A stretch of DNA of 64,000 nucleotides, from positions 1 to 64,000 of the forward strand of contig JAJVII010000022.1 in the NCBI GenBank assembly GCA_022072085.1, written 5' to 3'. The notes beneath the pieces are model-generated. The model was given only the letters and a program-made list of their open reading frames with translations. It was not told the origin of the DNA and made no database searches. Numbering within the stretch: the first letter of the stretch is position 1; each line of letters begins with the position of its first letter. Both the position numbers and the translations under genes were made by a program. Below, piece after piece: positions 43,022-51,585 of this stretch. The DNA comes from Phycisphaerae bacterium. Lineage in GTDB: Bacteria; Planctomycetota; Phycisphaerae; JAJVII01.

Positions 43022-43047
43022 AGACAAGCCCCGGGCTTGTCTTTCCG
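43022..43047 (+). terminator. Terminator after tRNA-Phe
   Basis: AGACAAGCCC and GGGCTTGTCT are exact complements separated by one base, followed by TTCC. Strong stem just 12 nt after the tRNA; the T-run is short. Confidence 0.6.
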
Positions 43048-43207
43048 ATTGTGGGTCATCGTTTGTAACACTCCTAGAATAAATAGCTTACGCGACATCC
43101 TTCGGTCGCTCAGGATCGCACTTTGCTGCGACTTCGCTACTTTCGCTCGCCTCCTCCGGCTCGCGTTCATGCTGTTGACCACGGGATGACTGATTCAAGC
43201 CCAGGAC

Positions 43208-43387
43208 GATGGCGCTTGCGCCGGTCGTACCCAGCGGCTTGCCAGCATGGCACCGGATGTCGCCGAGGCAATTCTGGACGGGTGTACGCCGGCGGGGCTG
43301 ACGCTGCGTGACCTACCTCGTCTTCTGCCGATGGGTTGGAAGGAGCAGCGGGAGCGCCTAGGGCTTGCTGCGTCGTGCATGACTTGA
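43208..43387 (+). pseudogene. C-terminal remnant of a site-specific recombinase
   Basis: Reading from about 43208 the frame gives RTQRLASMAPDVAEAIL, then DGCTPAGLTLRDLP, then PMGWKEQRERLGL and a stop at 43385. This matches the C-terminal tail of planctomycete large serine/resolvase-type recombinases, where a LAPDIVEAILDGRQPADLTL-like sequence is typical. The catalytic domain is absent upstream. It lies between tRNA-Phe and cas3 in a 537-nt gap (43011-43547) otherwise without genes, suggesting an old integration event next to the tRNA. Confidence 0.65.
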
Positions 43388-43486
43388 TCGACCACCCCGA
43401 TGCGATGGATTCACCGAGATCTGAGTCATGCCTCTGTGATCAATCGGAACAGACGAGGCAAGGACCGGGTCTCGGCCGCAAAGGTG

Positions 43487-43516
43487 TTGCCTGCGATCGG
43501 TCTGCCAGACTATACT
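43487..43516 (+). promoter_or_regulatory. Promoter of the cas operon
   Basis: TTGCCT, 18-nt spacer, TATACT, 31 nt before the cas3 ATG. -10 has 5 of 6 and -35 four of 6 consensus bases; this is the only good candidate in the gap. It would drive cas3 through cas2, which are tightly packed. Confidence 0.6.
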
Positions 43517-43547
43517 CTGCCGGCTATCGCATACATGGGGGCGACGC

Positions 43548-45836
43548 ATGTCCGGGAAGGACTCCAAGCCGCGGATAGGTGACAATGCCGCACCGGCAGG
43601 ACTCGGCCAGCCAACTCGCCAGTTGGCTCATCGCTGCCCACGCGACTCCCATTGGCTCGAGCATCCGCTGGACGCGCACTTGCAGGCCGTGGGGCAGTTG
43701 GCAGCTGATTACGCTGAGGCCTTCGGCGCCGCCGACTGGGGCCGGCTGGCGGGCCTGTGGCACGATGTCGGCAAGTACAGCCAGGCGTTCCAATCCTATC
43801 TTCTGCGCGTCACCGACGGCGGCGCCCATCTGGAGGGCCAACCGGGCCGGGTGGATCACTCCTCAGCCGGCGCCGTCCAGGCGATCAGGCGGCTTGCCGA
43901 TTCCAACCCTGCCGCAGCCCGGATACTGGCATATGTCATCGCTGGCCATCACGCCGGCTTGGCTGACTGGAAGACGAGCAGCGATGCCAGCCTGTTCTAC
44001 CGACTGGCCGCCGAGAAATCTTCGACCCTGGACGCGTTGGCCCGCGCCCCTGCCGAACTGCTCGGGCAAGCCGCTCCGGCCATGCCCGCCCTCCAGCCAG
44101 CCGACGCTGAGGCCGAGATCGGTTTCCAGGCCGCGTTCTTCACGCGTATGATCTTTTCGTGCCTGGCCGACGCGGACTTTCTCGATACCGAGGCTTTCAT
44201 GGACCCCGCCAGAGCCGTGGGTCGAACCGTCCCGGCTGCCATCGCGTCCATGAAGGACGCCCTCAGGAGACACCTGGAACACATGCAGGCACGAGCGGAC
44301 CGGTCCCCGGTCAACGACCGGCGGCGGGAGATCCTTTCGGCCTGCCTTGCAGCCGCTGCAAAGGCGCCGGGGTTCTTCTCGCTCACGGTTCCCACCGGTG
44401 GCGGCAAGACGCTCTCGTCCCTTGCATTCGCATTGGAGCATGCGTCCCGACGCGGACTCGAACGCGTCGTCTATGCCATTCCGTTCACGAGCATCATCGA
44501 GCAGAACGCCGCCGTGTTCCGCGAGGCGCTGGGCGAACTGGCAGGCGTGTCGCTCATCGAGCATCACTGCAACCTTGACCCGGTTCGGGAGACGGCATGG
44601 AACCGCCTGGCCTGCGAGAACTGGGACGCCCGCCTGATCGTCACCACGAACGTGCAGTTCTTCGAGTCGCTGTTGGCCAACCGAACGTCCGCCTGCCGCA
44701 AGCTTCACAATCTGGCCCGCAGCGTCATCATCATGGACGAGGCCCAGTCGCTGCCGGTGGAACTGCTGGCGCCCTGCCTGGCAGTGCTCCGCGAACTGGT
44801 CCGCAACTACGGCTGCTCGGTCGTGCTGTGCACCGCCACCCAGCCGGCCATCCACCACCGCGAGGACTTCAAGATCGGCCTGGCAGGGGTGCGGGAAATC
44901 GTGGCGGATCCGCGCCAACTCTACGAGTCGATGCGGCGGGTTCGTGTCGAGCACGCCGGCAAACTGGATGACGGGGAGTTGATCGGCTGCCTGTCGAAGG
45001 CAGACCAGGTTCTCTGTGTAGTGAACACGCGAAAGCAGGCCCGCGAGGTCTACGCCGGCCTGCCCGATGACGGCGGATCATTCCATCTCAGCACGTTGAT
45101 GTGTCCCGTTCACCGGACACACATACTTCAGCAGGTGCGACGCCGATTGGAAGAAGGCCTGCCCTGCCGGCTGGTTTCCACACAACTGATCGAGGCCGGC
45201 GTGGACATCGACTTCCCCGTCGTCTATCGCGCAATGGCCGGGCTGGACTCAATCGCCCAGGCGGCCGGCCGGTGCAATCGCGAGGGGCGACTGGACTGCG
45301 GCCGGGTCGTCGCGTTCGATACCGACCAGCCGCCCCCGCCCGGACATCTGCGCCAGTCGGCCCAGACGGCAGGCGAACTGATCGGCCTGCCAGGCTGCCA
45401 GGACTTGCTCGGGCTGGAAGCCATTGAACGGTATTTCCGTCTCTACTACTGGAAGCGTCAGGACCTGTGGGACAAACATCAGATCATGGCCTGCTTCAGG
45501 CAATCCAACGGCCTGCCGATCAGCGACTTTCACGAGGCGGCTCGGCTGTTCCGCTTCATCAAGGACGACACGACGCCGATCATCATCCCCTGGGGACATC
45601 AAGGGCGGTCACTGGTCGAGGAACTGCGCGGCGATCCGTTCCCGGGCCGCGATTTGCGCCGGCGGCTCCAGCGGTTCACCGTCCAAGTTCGCGACAGGCA
45701 CATCGAGTGGCTCCAGTCCCGCGGGGCGCTGGACCCGGTTCACGATCAATTCCACATTCTCAACAAGGAAAATCTCTACGCCGGTGACACAGGGCTGTCA
45801 CTGGCGGGTGATATGTATGAGCTCAATACCGCCTGA
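43548..45836 (+). CDS. cas3: Cas3 nuclease-helicase, type I-C
   Basis: A 762-residue single-chain Cas3 that degrades target DNA after Cascade binding. N-terminal HD nuclease: HPLDAHLQAVG, LAGLWHDVGKYSQAF (His-Asp near residue 72) and VIAGHHAGLADW. Helicase: TVPTGGGKTLSSLAFAL (Walker A from about 283), FTSIIEQNAAV, SVIIMDEAQSLPVELL (motif II as DEAQ), VLCTATQPA, CRLVSTQLIEAGVDIDFP and AGLDSIAQAAGRCNREGRLD. All key residues seem present. Start ATG 43548 chosen by frame and by GGGGGCGACGC upstream; no strong Shine-Dalgarno. First gene of the cas operon, 27 nt before cas5. Confidence 0.97.
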   Translation: MSGKDSKPRIGDNAAPAGLGQPTRQLAHRCPRDSHWLEHPLDAHLQAVGQLAADYAEAFGAADWGRLAGLWHDVGKYSQAFQSYLLRVTDGGAHLEGQPGRVDHSSAGAVQAIRRLADSNPAAARILAYVIAGHHAGLADWKTSSDASLFYRLAAEKSSTLDALARAPAELLGQAAPAMPALQPADAEAEIGFQAAFFTRMIFSCLADADFLDTEAFMDPARAVGRTVPAAIASMKDALRRHLEHMQARADRSPVNDRRREILSACLAAAAKAPGFFSLTVPTGGGKTLSSLAFALEHASRRGLERVVYAIPFTSIIEQNAAVFREALGELAGVSLIEHHCNLDPVRETAWNRLACENWDARLIVTTNVQFFESLLANRTSACRKLHNLARSVIIMDEAQSLPVELLAPCLAVLRELVRNYGCSVVLCTATQPAIHHREDFKIGLAGVREIVADPRQLYESMRRVRVEHAGKLDDGELIGCLSKADQVLCVVNTRKQAREVYAGLPDDGGSFHLSTLMCPVHRTHILQQVRRRLEEGLPCRLVSTQLIEAGVDIDFPVVYRAMAGLDSIAQAAGRCNREGRLDCGRVVAFDTDQPPPPGHLRQSAQTAGELIGLPGCQDLLGLEAIERYFRLYYWKRQDLWDKHQIMACFRQSNGLPISDFHEAARLFRFIKDDTTPIIIPWGHQGRSLVEELRGDPFPGRDLRRRLQRFTVQVRDRHIEWLQSRGALDPVHDQFHILNKENLYAGDTGLSLAGDMYELNTA

Positions 45837-45863
45837 TGACCCGATCGCAACGGGAGGCTCGTC

Positions 45864-46580
45864 ATGCCAAGTCCGATCCGGTTGAAAGTCTGGGGCGACT
45901 ACGCCTGCTTCACACGGCCGGAGATGAAGGTCGAGCGGGTGAGCTACGACGTGATCACGCCGTCGGCTGCCCGCGGCGTCCTCGAAGCCGTCTACTGGAA
46001 GCCGCAGGTGCGGTGGATCGTCGAACGGCTGCACGTGCTGCGGCCGATCCGCTTCACCAGCGTGCGGCGGAACGAGGTGGCCCACAAGGCGTCAGCCGCC
46101 AACGCCAGGAAGGCGATGAACGCCGGCGCCGGCACGCTGGGCCTGTTCATCGAGGACGAGCGGCAGCAGCGGGCGGCCATGATCCTGCGCGACGTGGCCT
46201 ACGTCATCGAGGCCCGGTTTGAACTGCTCGACCCGGCTGAGACGGTCGAGAAGCACTACAACATTTTCAAGCGTCGGGCCGAGCGCGGCCAGTGCTTCCA
46301 CCGTCCCTATCTCGGCTGCCGGGAGTTCCCCGCCGACTTCGCCTGGATCGACGGGCCGATCCCGCCCAGCGAGCTGCCCTCCGACCAGCGCGGCAAGGAC
46401 CTCGGCTGGATGCTGCACGACATCGAGTACCTTCCCGCCCCCAAGGGGGCGAAGGAGGTGGTGGTCGAATCGCACGGCGGCAAGCGGCTCCAGGCCCAGC
46501 CGCGATTCTTCCAGGCCAGGATCGACGCCGACGGCGTCATCGCCGTCCCGCCGCTGGCCAGCCCGGAGGTGCGGTCATGA
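45864..46580 (+). CDS. cas5c: Cas5c (Cas5d), crRNA-processing endonuclease
   Basis: A 238-residue I-C Cas5, which replaces Cas6 and cuts the repeat hairpin to give crRNAs with an 11-nt 5' handle. Seen: RLKVWGDYACFTRPEMKVER at the N terminus, AARGVLEAVYWKPQVRW (tyrosine of the catalytic set), IRFTSVRRNEVAHKA and VEKHYNIFKRRAERGQCFHR (Lys-His of the catalytic set). The substrate hairpin is visible in the array repeats downstream. Start ATG 45864 after GGGAGG. Its stop overlaps the cas8c start (ATGA). Confidence 0.96.
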   Translation: MPSPIRLKVWGDYACFTRPEMKVERVSYDVITPSAARGVLEAVYWKPQVRWIVERLHVLRPIRFTSVRRNEVAHKASAANARKAMNAGAGTLGLFIEDERQQRAAMILRDVAYVIEARFELLDPAETVEKHYNIFKRRAERGQCFHRPYLGCREFPADFAWIDGPIPPSELPSDQRGKDLGWMLHDIEYLPAPKGAKEVVVESHGGKRLQAQPRFFQARIDADGVIAVPPLASPEVRS

Positions 46581-48388
46581 TCCTCCAGGCCCTGAACACC
46601 TACTACGAACGCCTGGCCGCCGACCCCGATTCCGACATCGCCCCGTTCGGCTTCAGCCGCCAGAAGATCAGTTTCTGCGTGGTCCTGGAACCGGACGGCC
46701 GCCTGCACGGATTCGAGCAGGTTGTCTCGGAGGTCGTCAACGGCCGCCCGATTCCCAAGAGCGAAATCGTCCCCGGCCAGAACAAGCCCCCCGGCGCGGG
46801 CATCAATCCATGTTTCCTCTGGGACAACGCCACCTACATGCTCGGCCGAGTCCCCGAGGGGCGAGAGCCTGCCTGGGCGCAGAACAGGTTCGAGGCCTTC
46901 CGCGATCGCCACCTGGCCGCGGAAGCCGAGATCGACGACGAGGCGTTCTCGGCGGCCTGCCGGTTCCTGGAGCAGTGGAGCCAGCCGCAACTCGACGAAC
47001 ACCCGGAACTGGCGGACGTGGTCCAGAGTTTCGGCCTGTTCCGCATCCGCGGAGAGAAGTTCGTCCACGACCGTCCGGCTGTGCAGGCCTGGTGGCTGCG
47101 GCAGATCGACGCCGGCGCTGACGACGTTATCTCCGGCATGTGCCTGGTCAGCGGGAAGACCGAACCGCTGGCCCGGCTGCACGAGCCGAAAATCAAGAAC
47201 GTTCAGGACGCGCAGACCTCCGGCGCCTCGCTGGTCGCCTTCAACCTCGACGCCTTCGAGTCTCACGGCAAGGCCCAGAGCTACAACGCCCCCGTTTCGG
47301 AGAATGCCGCCTTCCAGTATGCCACGGCCCTGAACCGCCTGTTGGGCGACCGCCGGCGGCGAATCCAGATCGGCGACGCGACCACCGTCTTCTGGACTGA
47401 CAAGCCGTCGAGGGCCGAGCAGATCGTTCCGTCGCTGTTCGCGGGCGGCCACGCACAGGCGGACGACCCCGAGGACGGCGATCGGCTGGAGAGCATCCGG
47501 GCCTTCCTGGACCGCCTGCGCCAGGGCAAACCCGATGCCGCCTGCGAGGCGCTGGGCGATCCGGGCACGACCTACTACATCCTCGGCCTGTCGCCAAACG
47601 CAGCCCGCGTCAGCGTCCGTTTCTGGCTGACCGGCAGCCTGGGGGAACTCGCAAGACGATTGGCCCTGCACGTCGAAGCCATCGAGATCGTCGGCTTGGA
47701 CGAGCACCCGCCAATTCTGCGCGACCTGCTTCGCGAGACCGCCCCAGCCAAGAGCGGCTGGCCCGACGAGGAGAAGATTCCAAAACCGTTGGAAACAGGC
47801 CTGGCCCACGCCGTCCTGAAAGGCCTGCCCTACCCGCTGGCCTTCTATTCGAGCATCCTGCGGCGGATCGCCGCCGAGCAGTTCGTCGACCATGAGAAAC
47901 GAAAAGACTGGCGGCGCGCCATGTCCGTCCGCGCCGCCGCCATCAAGGCTGTCCTCATCCGAAACTTCCGAAAGGAGATCACCGTGGCACTGGACCCCGA
48001 CCGCACCGAACCGGCCTACCGCCTCGGGCGATGGTTCGCCCTGCTGGAAATGATCCAGCGGGACGCCCTCGGCAGAGACCTCAACAAGACCATCAAGGAC
48101 CGCTTCTACACCGCCGCGTCCGCCACCCCGGCCGTCGTCTTCCCCAGGCTGATCCAACTCAGCCAGCATCACTTGGCCAAGATCGAGAACCCCCGCTGGC
48201 GAATCACCCGCGAGAAGCAGGTGCAGGAAGTGGCCGACGGCCTGAACAGCTTCCCGCGCCGCCTCACGCTCGAAAACCAGGGTCTGTTCCACCTCGGCTA
48301 CTACCATCAGGTCCAGGCCCTCTACACCAAGAAGGACGCGCAGGATTCCGCAGACGCCGACAGCACCCCTCAACCCGAAAGCGAGTGA
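46577..48388 (+). CDS. cas8c: Cas8c (Csd1), Cascade large subunit
   Basis: A 603-residue Csd1-family protein, the large subunit of I-C Cascade that recognises the PAM and recruits Cas3. Typical segments: MILQALNTYYERLAADPDSD, FGFSRQKISFCVVLEPDG, CFLWDNATYMLGRV, AFQYATALNRLL near the middle and FYTAASATPAVVFPRLIQLS near the end. Start ATG 46577 overlaps the cas5c stop; the longer frame is wrong. In I-C an internal start in the cas8c message can give Cas11c; a candidate is not resolved here. Confidence 0.95.
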   Translation: MILQALNTYYERLAADPDSDIAPFGFSRQKISFCVVLEPDGRLHGFEQVVSEVVNGRPIPKSEIVPGQNKPPGAGINPCFLWDNATYMLGRVPEGREPAWAQNRFEAFRDRHLAAEAEIDDEAFSAACRFLEQWSQPQLDEHPELADVVQSFGLFRIRGEKFVHDRPAVQAWWLRQIDAGADDVISGMCLVSGKTEPLARLHEPKIKNVQDAQTSGASLVAFNLDAFESHGKAQSYNAPVSENAAFQYATALNRLLGDRRRRIQIGDATTVFWTDKPSRAEQIVPSLFAGGHAQADDPEDGDRLESIRAFLDRLRQGKPDAACEALGDPGTTYYILGLSPNAARVSVRFWLTGSLGELARRLALHVEAIEIVGLDEHPPILRDLLRETAPAKSGWPDEEKIPKPLETGLAHAVLKGLPYPLAFYSSILRRIAAEQFVDHEKRKDWRRAMSVRAAAIKAVLIRNFRKEITVALDPDRTEPAYRLGRWFALLEMIQRDALGRDLNKTIKDRFYTAASATPAVVFPRLIQLSQHHLAKIENPRWRITREKQVQEVADGLNSFPRRLTLENQGLFHLGYYHQVQALYTKKDAQDSADADSTPQPESE

Positions 48389-48391
48389 ACC

Positions 48392-49276
48392 ATGAACCGT
48401 TATGACTTCGTCTATTTCTTCGACGTGACCGACGGCAACCCCAACGGCGACCCCGACGCCGGCAACCTGCCGCGCGTGGACCCCGAAACCGGCCAGGGCC
48501 TGGTCACCGACGTCTGCCTCAAACGCAAGATCCGCAACTTCGTCGGCGTCGTCCACGGCGAGCAGCCGCCCCACGAAATTTACGTCAAGGAGCGGGCCGT
48601 CCTCAATGCCCAGCATGATCGGGCCTGGCAGGTTGTCTCACCCGACACCAAGCCGGCCGACCGCAAGAAACTGCCCAAGGACCTCCAAAAAGCTCGCGAT
48701 CTGACCGCCTGGATGTGCAAGAACTTCTTCGACATCCGCGCCTTCGGCGCCGTGATGAGCACAACCGTCAATTGTGGGCAAGTTCGAGGCCCTGTCCAGT
48801 TCAGTTTCGCCCGAAGCCTTGAACCTATCATCTCTTCCGAACATGCCATCACCCGCTGCGCTGTGACGCGCCAAGAGGATTTTGACAAAGAAGACAAAGA
48901 CCGGGAAATGGGGAGAAAGTTCACAATCCCCTACGCCCTCTACCGCGTCCACGGGTTCATCAACCCGTTCCTGGCTGACGGCGAGAAGGGGACCGGGTTT
49001 TCCGACGACGACCTGACGCTGCTCAAGACGGCCCTGAACCAGATGTTCGAGTACGACCGGTCAGCCGCCCGAGGCCAGATGGCCCCGCGCGTCTGCGTCG
49101 CCTTCAAGCATGACTCCCAGCTCGGCAACGCCCGGGCCGACCAGCTCTTCGACCGCGTCACCTGCAAACGCAAGACCGCCGACGACGACTCCCCCGCCCG
49201 CAACTTCGGCGACTACGAAATCGCCGTTGACGAAAAGGGCCTGCCCGAGGGCGTCACGGTCGAGCATTGGGTGTGA
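48392..49276 (+). CDS. cas7: Cas7c (Csd2), Cascade backbone
   Basis: A 294-residue Csd2-family protein that forms the crRNA-binding filament. Seen: [86 protein letters not shown] and [18 protein letters not shown]. Normal length, three nt after cas8c. Confidence 0.97.
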   Translation: MNRYDFVYFFDVTDGNPNGDPDAGNLPRVDPETGQGLVTDVCLKRKIRNFVGVVHGEQPPHEIYVKERAVLNAQHDRAWQVVSPDTKPADRKKLPKDLQKARDLTAWMCKNFFDIRAFGAVMSTTVNCGQVRGPVQFSFARSLEPIISSEHAITRCAVTRQEDFDKEDKDREMGRKFTIPYALYRVHGFINPFLADGEKGTGFSDDDLTLLKTALNQMFEYDRSAARGQMAPRVCVAFKHDSQLGNARADQLFDRVTCKRKTADDDSPARNFGDYEIAVDEKGLPEGVTVEHWV

Positions 49277-49300
49277 CGACGGCGCGACCGCGGGGGCGTC

Positions 49301-50017
49301 ATGTTCGCCGAGGACGATCTGCTTCCGATCTCCGCGCTTCAGCACCTGCTGTTCTGCCCGCGGCAGTGCGCGCTGATCCACCTGGAGCAGGTCTGGGCCG
49401 AGAACCAGCTCACCGCCCAGGGCCGCGTGCTGCACGAGCGGGCCCATGCCCCCGGGCCCGAGTCGCGCGGCAACCGCCGCATCATCCGCGGCCTGCGACT
49501 CCGCAGTTTCACCCTCGGCCTGACTGGGCAGGCCGACGTCGTCGAGCTTCGCCGGCCGACCGGCCGAGTCCCGCCCGGCGAACGGACCCGCCTGCACGAC
49601 CTGCCCGGCGAGTGGCTCGTGCGGCCGGTCGAGTACAAGCGCGGGCGGCCGAAGCAGAACGACTGCGACCGCGTGCAACTCTGCGCCCAGGCCCTCTGCC
49701 TGGAAGAGATGATGGCCGTCCGCATCTCCGTCGGGGCGATCTTCTATGCCCAGCCGCGACGACGGCAGGTCGTCCCGTTCGATGAGCCGCTCCGCCGCGA
49801 GACACAGGAGTCGGCTGAGCGGCTGCACACATTGATGGCCGCGGGCGCCACGCCGCCGGCCGAATACGCCGCCCGCAAGTGCCGCGCCTGCTCCCTGATC
49901 GACCAGTGCATGCCGAAGTCGGCTGGGCGTTCGAGATCGGCCCGCGACTACCTGGACCGCCAACTCAAGCAGGCCTCCGCCTCGCTCGGCCCGGAGAGTT
50001 CGGATGAAGCGACGTGA
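49301..50017 (+). CDS. cas4: Cas4 exonuclease (adaptation)
   Basis: A 238-residue RecB-family nuclease that trims prespacers and selects their PAM side. The [4Fe-4S] ligands are LLFCPRQCAL near residue 20 and KCRACSLIDQCMP near the end (four cysteines). The nuclease motifs GQADVVEL, RPVEYKRGRPKQND and RVQLCAQALCLEEM (Asp, Glu-x-Lys and Gln) are intact. Overlaps cas1 by 14 nt; 24 nt after cas7. Confidence 0.95.
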   Translation: MFAEDDLLPISALQHLLFCPRQCALIHLEQVWAENQLTAQGRVLHERAHAPGPESRGNRRIIRGLRLRSFTLGLTGQADVVELRRPTGRVPPGERTRLHDLPGEWLVRPVEYKRGRPKQNDCDRVQLCAQALCLEEMMAVRISVGAIFYAQPRRRQVVPFDEPLRRETQESAERLHTLMAAGATPPAEYAARKCRACSLIDQCMPKSAGRSRSARDYLDRQLKQASASLGPESSDEAT

Positions 50018-51029
50018 CAACACGCTCTACGTGACCACGCAGGGCTCTTACCTCGCCCGTCAACGCGAAACGCTCCTGGTCCGCGTGGATAAGGAGACCC
50101 GCCGGCAGTTCCCCATCCACACCCTCGGCGCCGTCGTCTGCTTTGGCAACGTCTCCTTCAGCCCCTTCGCCCTGGGCCTGTGCAGCCAGAACGGCGTCGC
50201 GGTCTCCTTCCTCTCCGAGCAGGGCCGGTTCCTCGGCCGGCTGGAGGGCCCGGTCGGCGGCAACGTCCTGCTTCGCAAGGCGCAGTACTGGTCGTCGGAA
50301 TCGCTTGAGGCGTCGGCCCTGATCGCCCGCGCCATCGTGCTGGCCAAGGTCGCCAACGCCCGGACCGTCCTGCTCCGCGCTGTCCGCGACGGGGCCCACA
50401 ACGAGGAGGCTATCAACCGCGCCACCGGCCGCCTGGCCGAGACGCTCCACGGCCTGCAATCGCAGTTCGATCTCGACGCTATCCGCGGCGCCGAAGGCGA
50501 AGCGGCCAAGGACTACTTCGCCGTCTTCAACGACCTGATCGTCACCTCCGATCCGCAGATGCAGTTCAAAGGCCGATCGCGACGGCCGCCGATGGACCCG
50601 GTCAATGCCATGATGTCGTTCCTCTCCGTCCTTCTGGCCCACGACGTGCGGTCGGCCTGCGAGACCGTCGGGCTCGATCCGCAGATGGGCTTTCTCCACC
50701 GCGATCGGCCAGGCCGGGCGAGCCTGGCCCTGGACCTGATGGAGGAGTTGCGTCCCGTGCTGGTCGATCGGCTGGTGCTGTCGCTGATCAATCGCCGGCA
50801 GGTCGCACCCACGGGCTTTCGCGTGACCGAGTCCGGCGGTGTGGAAATGGACGAGAAGACCCGCAAGGCACTTCTCCAGGCCTGGCAGAAACGCAAGGCC
50901 GACGAACTGACCCACCCGTTCGTCGGCGAGAAGATGACGTTCGGTCTCTTGGTGCACGTCCAGGCCCGGCTCCTGGCCCGTCACCTGCGCGGCGACCTGG
51001 ACGCATACCCCGCATTCTTCTGGCGGTGA
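50004..51029 (+). CDS. cas1: Cas1 integrase, type I-C
   Basis: A 341-residue Cas1 endonuclease-integrase. Seen: TQGSYLARQRETLLVRVDKE, GAVVCFGNVSFSPFALGLC, GVAVSFLSEQGRFLGRLEGP and the catalytic set GAEGEAAKDYF (Glu), MGFLHRDRPGRASLALDLME (His, Asp) with EELRPVLVDRLVLSLINRR. Overlaps cas4, with which it would form a Cas4-Cas1 complex; 13 nt before cas2. Nothing missing. Confidence 0.97.
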   Translation: MKRRDNTLYVTTQGSYLARQRETLLVRVDKETRRQFPIHTLGAVVCFGNVSFSPFALGLCSQNGVAVSFLSEQGRFLGRLEGPVGGNVLLRKAQYWSSESLEASALIARAIVLAKVANARTVLLRAVRDGAHNEEAINRATGRLAETLHGLQSQFDLDAIRGAEGEAAKDYFAVFNDLIVTSDPQMQFKGRSRRPPMDPVNAMMSFLSVLLAHDVRSACETVGLDPQMGFLHRDRPGRASLALDLMEELRPVLVDRLVLSLINRRQVAPTGFRVTESGGVEMDEKTRKALLQAWQKRKADELTHPFVGEKMTFGLLVHVQARLLARHLRGDLDAYPAFFWR

Positions 51030-51042
51030 CCGGAGGTGTTCC

Positions 51043-51333
51043 ATGCTTGTCCTGATCGCTTACGACGTGAATGTGACGACCCCTGCCGGCCGCCGGCGGC
51101 TGCGGAGAATTTCCAGGCTCTGCCTGGATCGCGGGCAGCGTGTGCAGGGCTCAGTCTATGAATGCCTGGTCGAGCCGGCGCAGTGGACGGCGCTCCGCCA
51201 GCAGTTGATCAAGGAGATCGACCCGGCCGCCGACAGCCTCCGCTTCTACATGCTGGGCAAGAACTGGAAACGCCGCGTTGAACATGTAGGGGCCAAGAAG
51301 GCCTACGATCCAGAAGGGCCGCTCATCATCTAG
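51043..51333 (+). CDS. cas2: Cas2 adaptation subunit
   Basis: A 96-residue ferredoxin-fold Cas2: MLVLIAYDVNVTTPAGRRRL with the conserved Asp near residue 8, CLDRGQRVQGSVYECLVEP and LRFYMLGKNWKRRVEHVG. It bridges two Cas1 dimers. GGAGG lies 6 nt upstream of the ATG. Last cas gene; the leader follows. Confidence 0.97.
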   Translation: MLVLIAYDVNVTTPAGRRRLRRISRLCLDRGQRVQGSVYECLVEPAQWTALRQQLIKEIDPAADSLRFYMLGKNWKRRVEHVGAKKAYDPEGPLII

Positions 51334-51585
51334 CGCCGGAGCCTCCTTCGCCTGGTCGGGCAATCCCGTCGGCCCTTGGCCCGGGCCCGACTAGCCGAAA
51401 TGCCCGTTCGCGAACCTGTAGCGTACGGAGATTCTCCATACATTCGCGATCTTTGATAAGTTAATATCAGATCATCCGTTACGCCGCCTCCATCCTGGTT
51501 GTAGCGCCTTCTTCATCGGCCGCGACCATCGGTTCGCGGGAATTGCCCTGTAGTATTGTGGCGCTGCACTGCTTATGATCCTGCT
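51334..51585 (+). promoter_or_regulatory. CRISPR leader
   Basis: 252 nt between cas2 and the first repeat. The distal half is AT-rich for this genome (around 51425-51480, TTTGATAAGTTAATATCAGA) as usual for leaders, and TTCGCG occurs three times (about 51408, 51445, 51533). A TATGAT hexamer sits 6 nt before the first repeat, but no -35 at normal spacing was found, so the promoter position is not fixed. Orientation (leader at the cas2 side) agrees with the repeat end ATTGAAAC. Confidence 0.75.
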
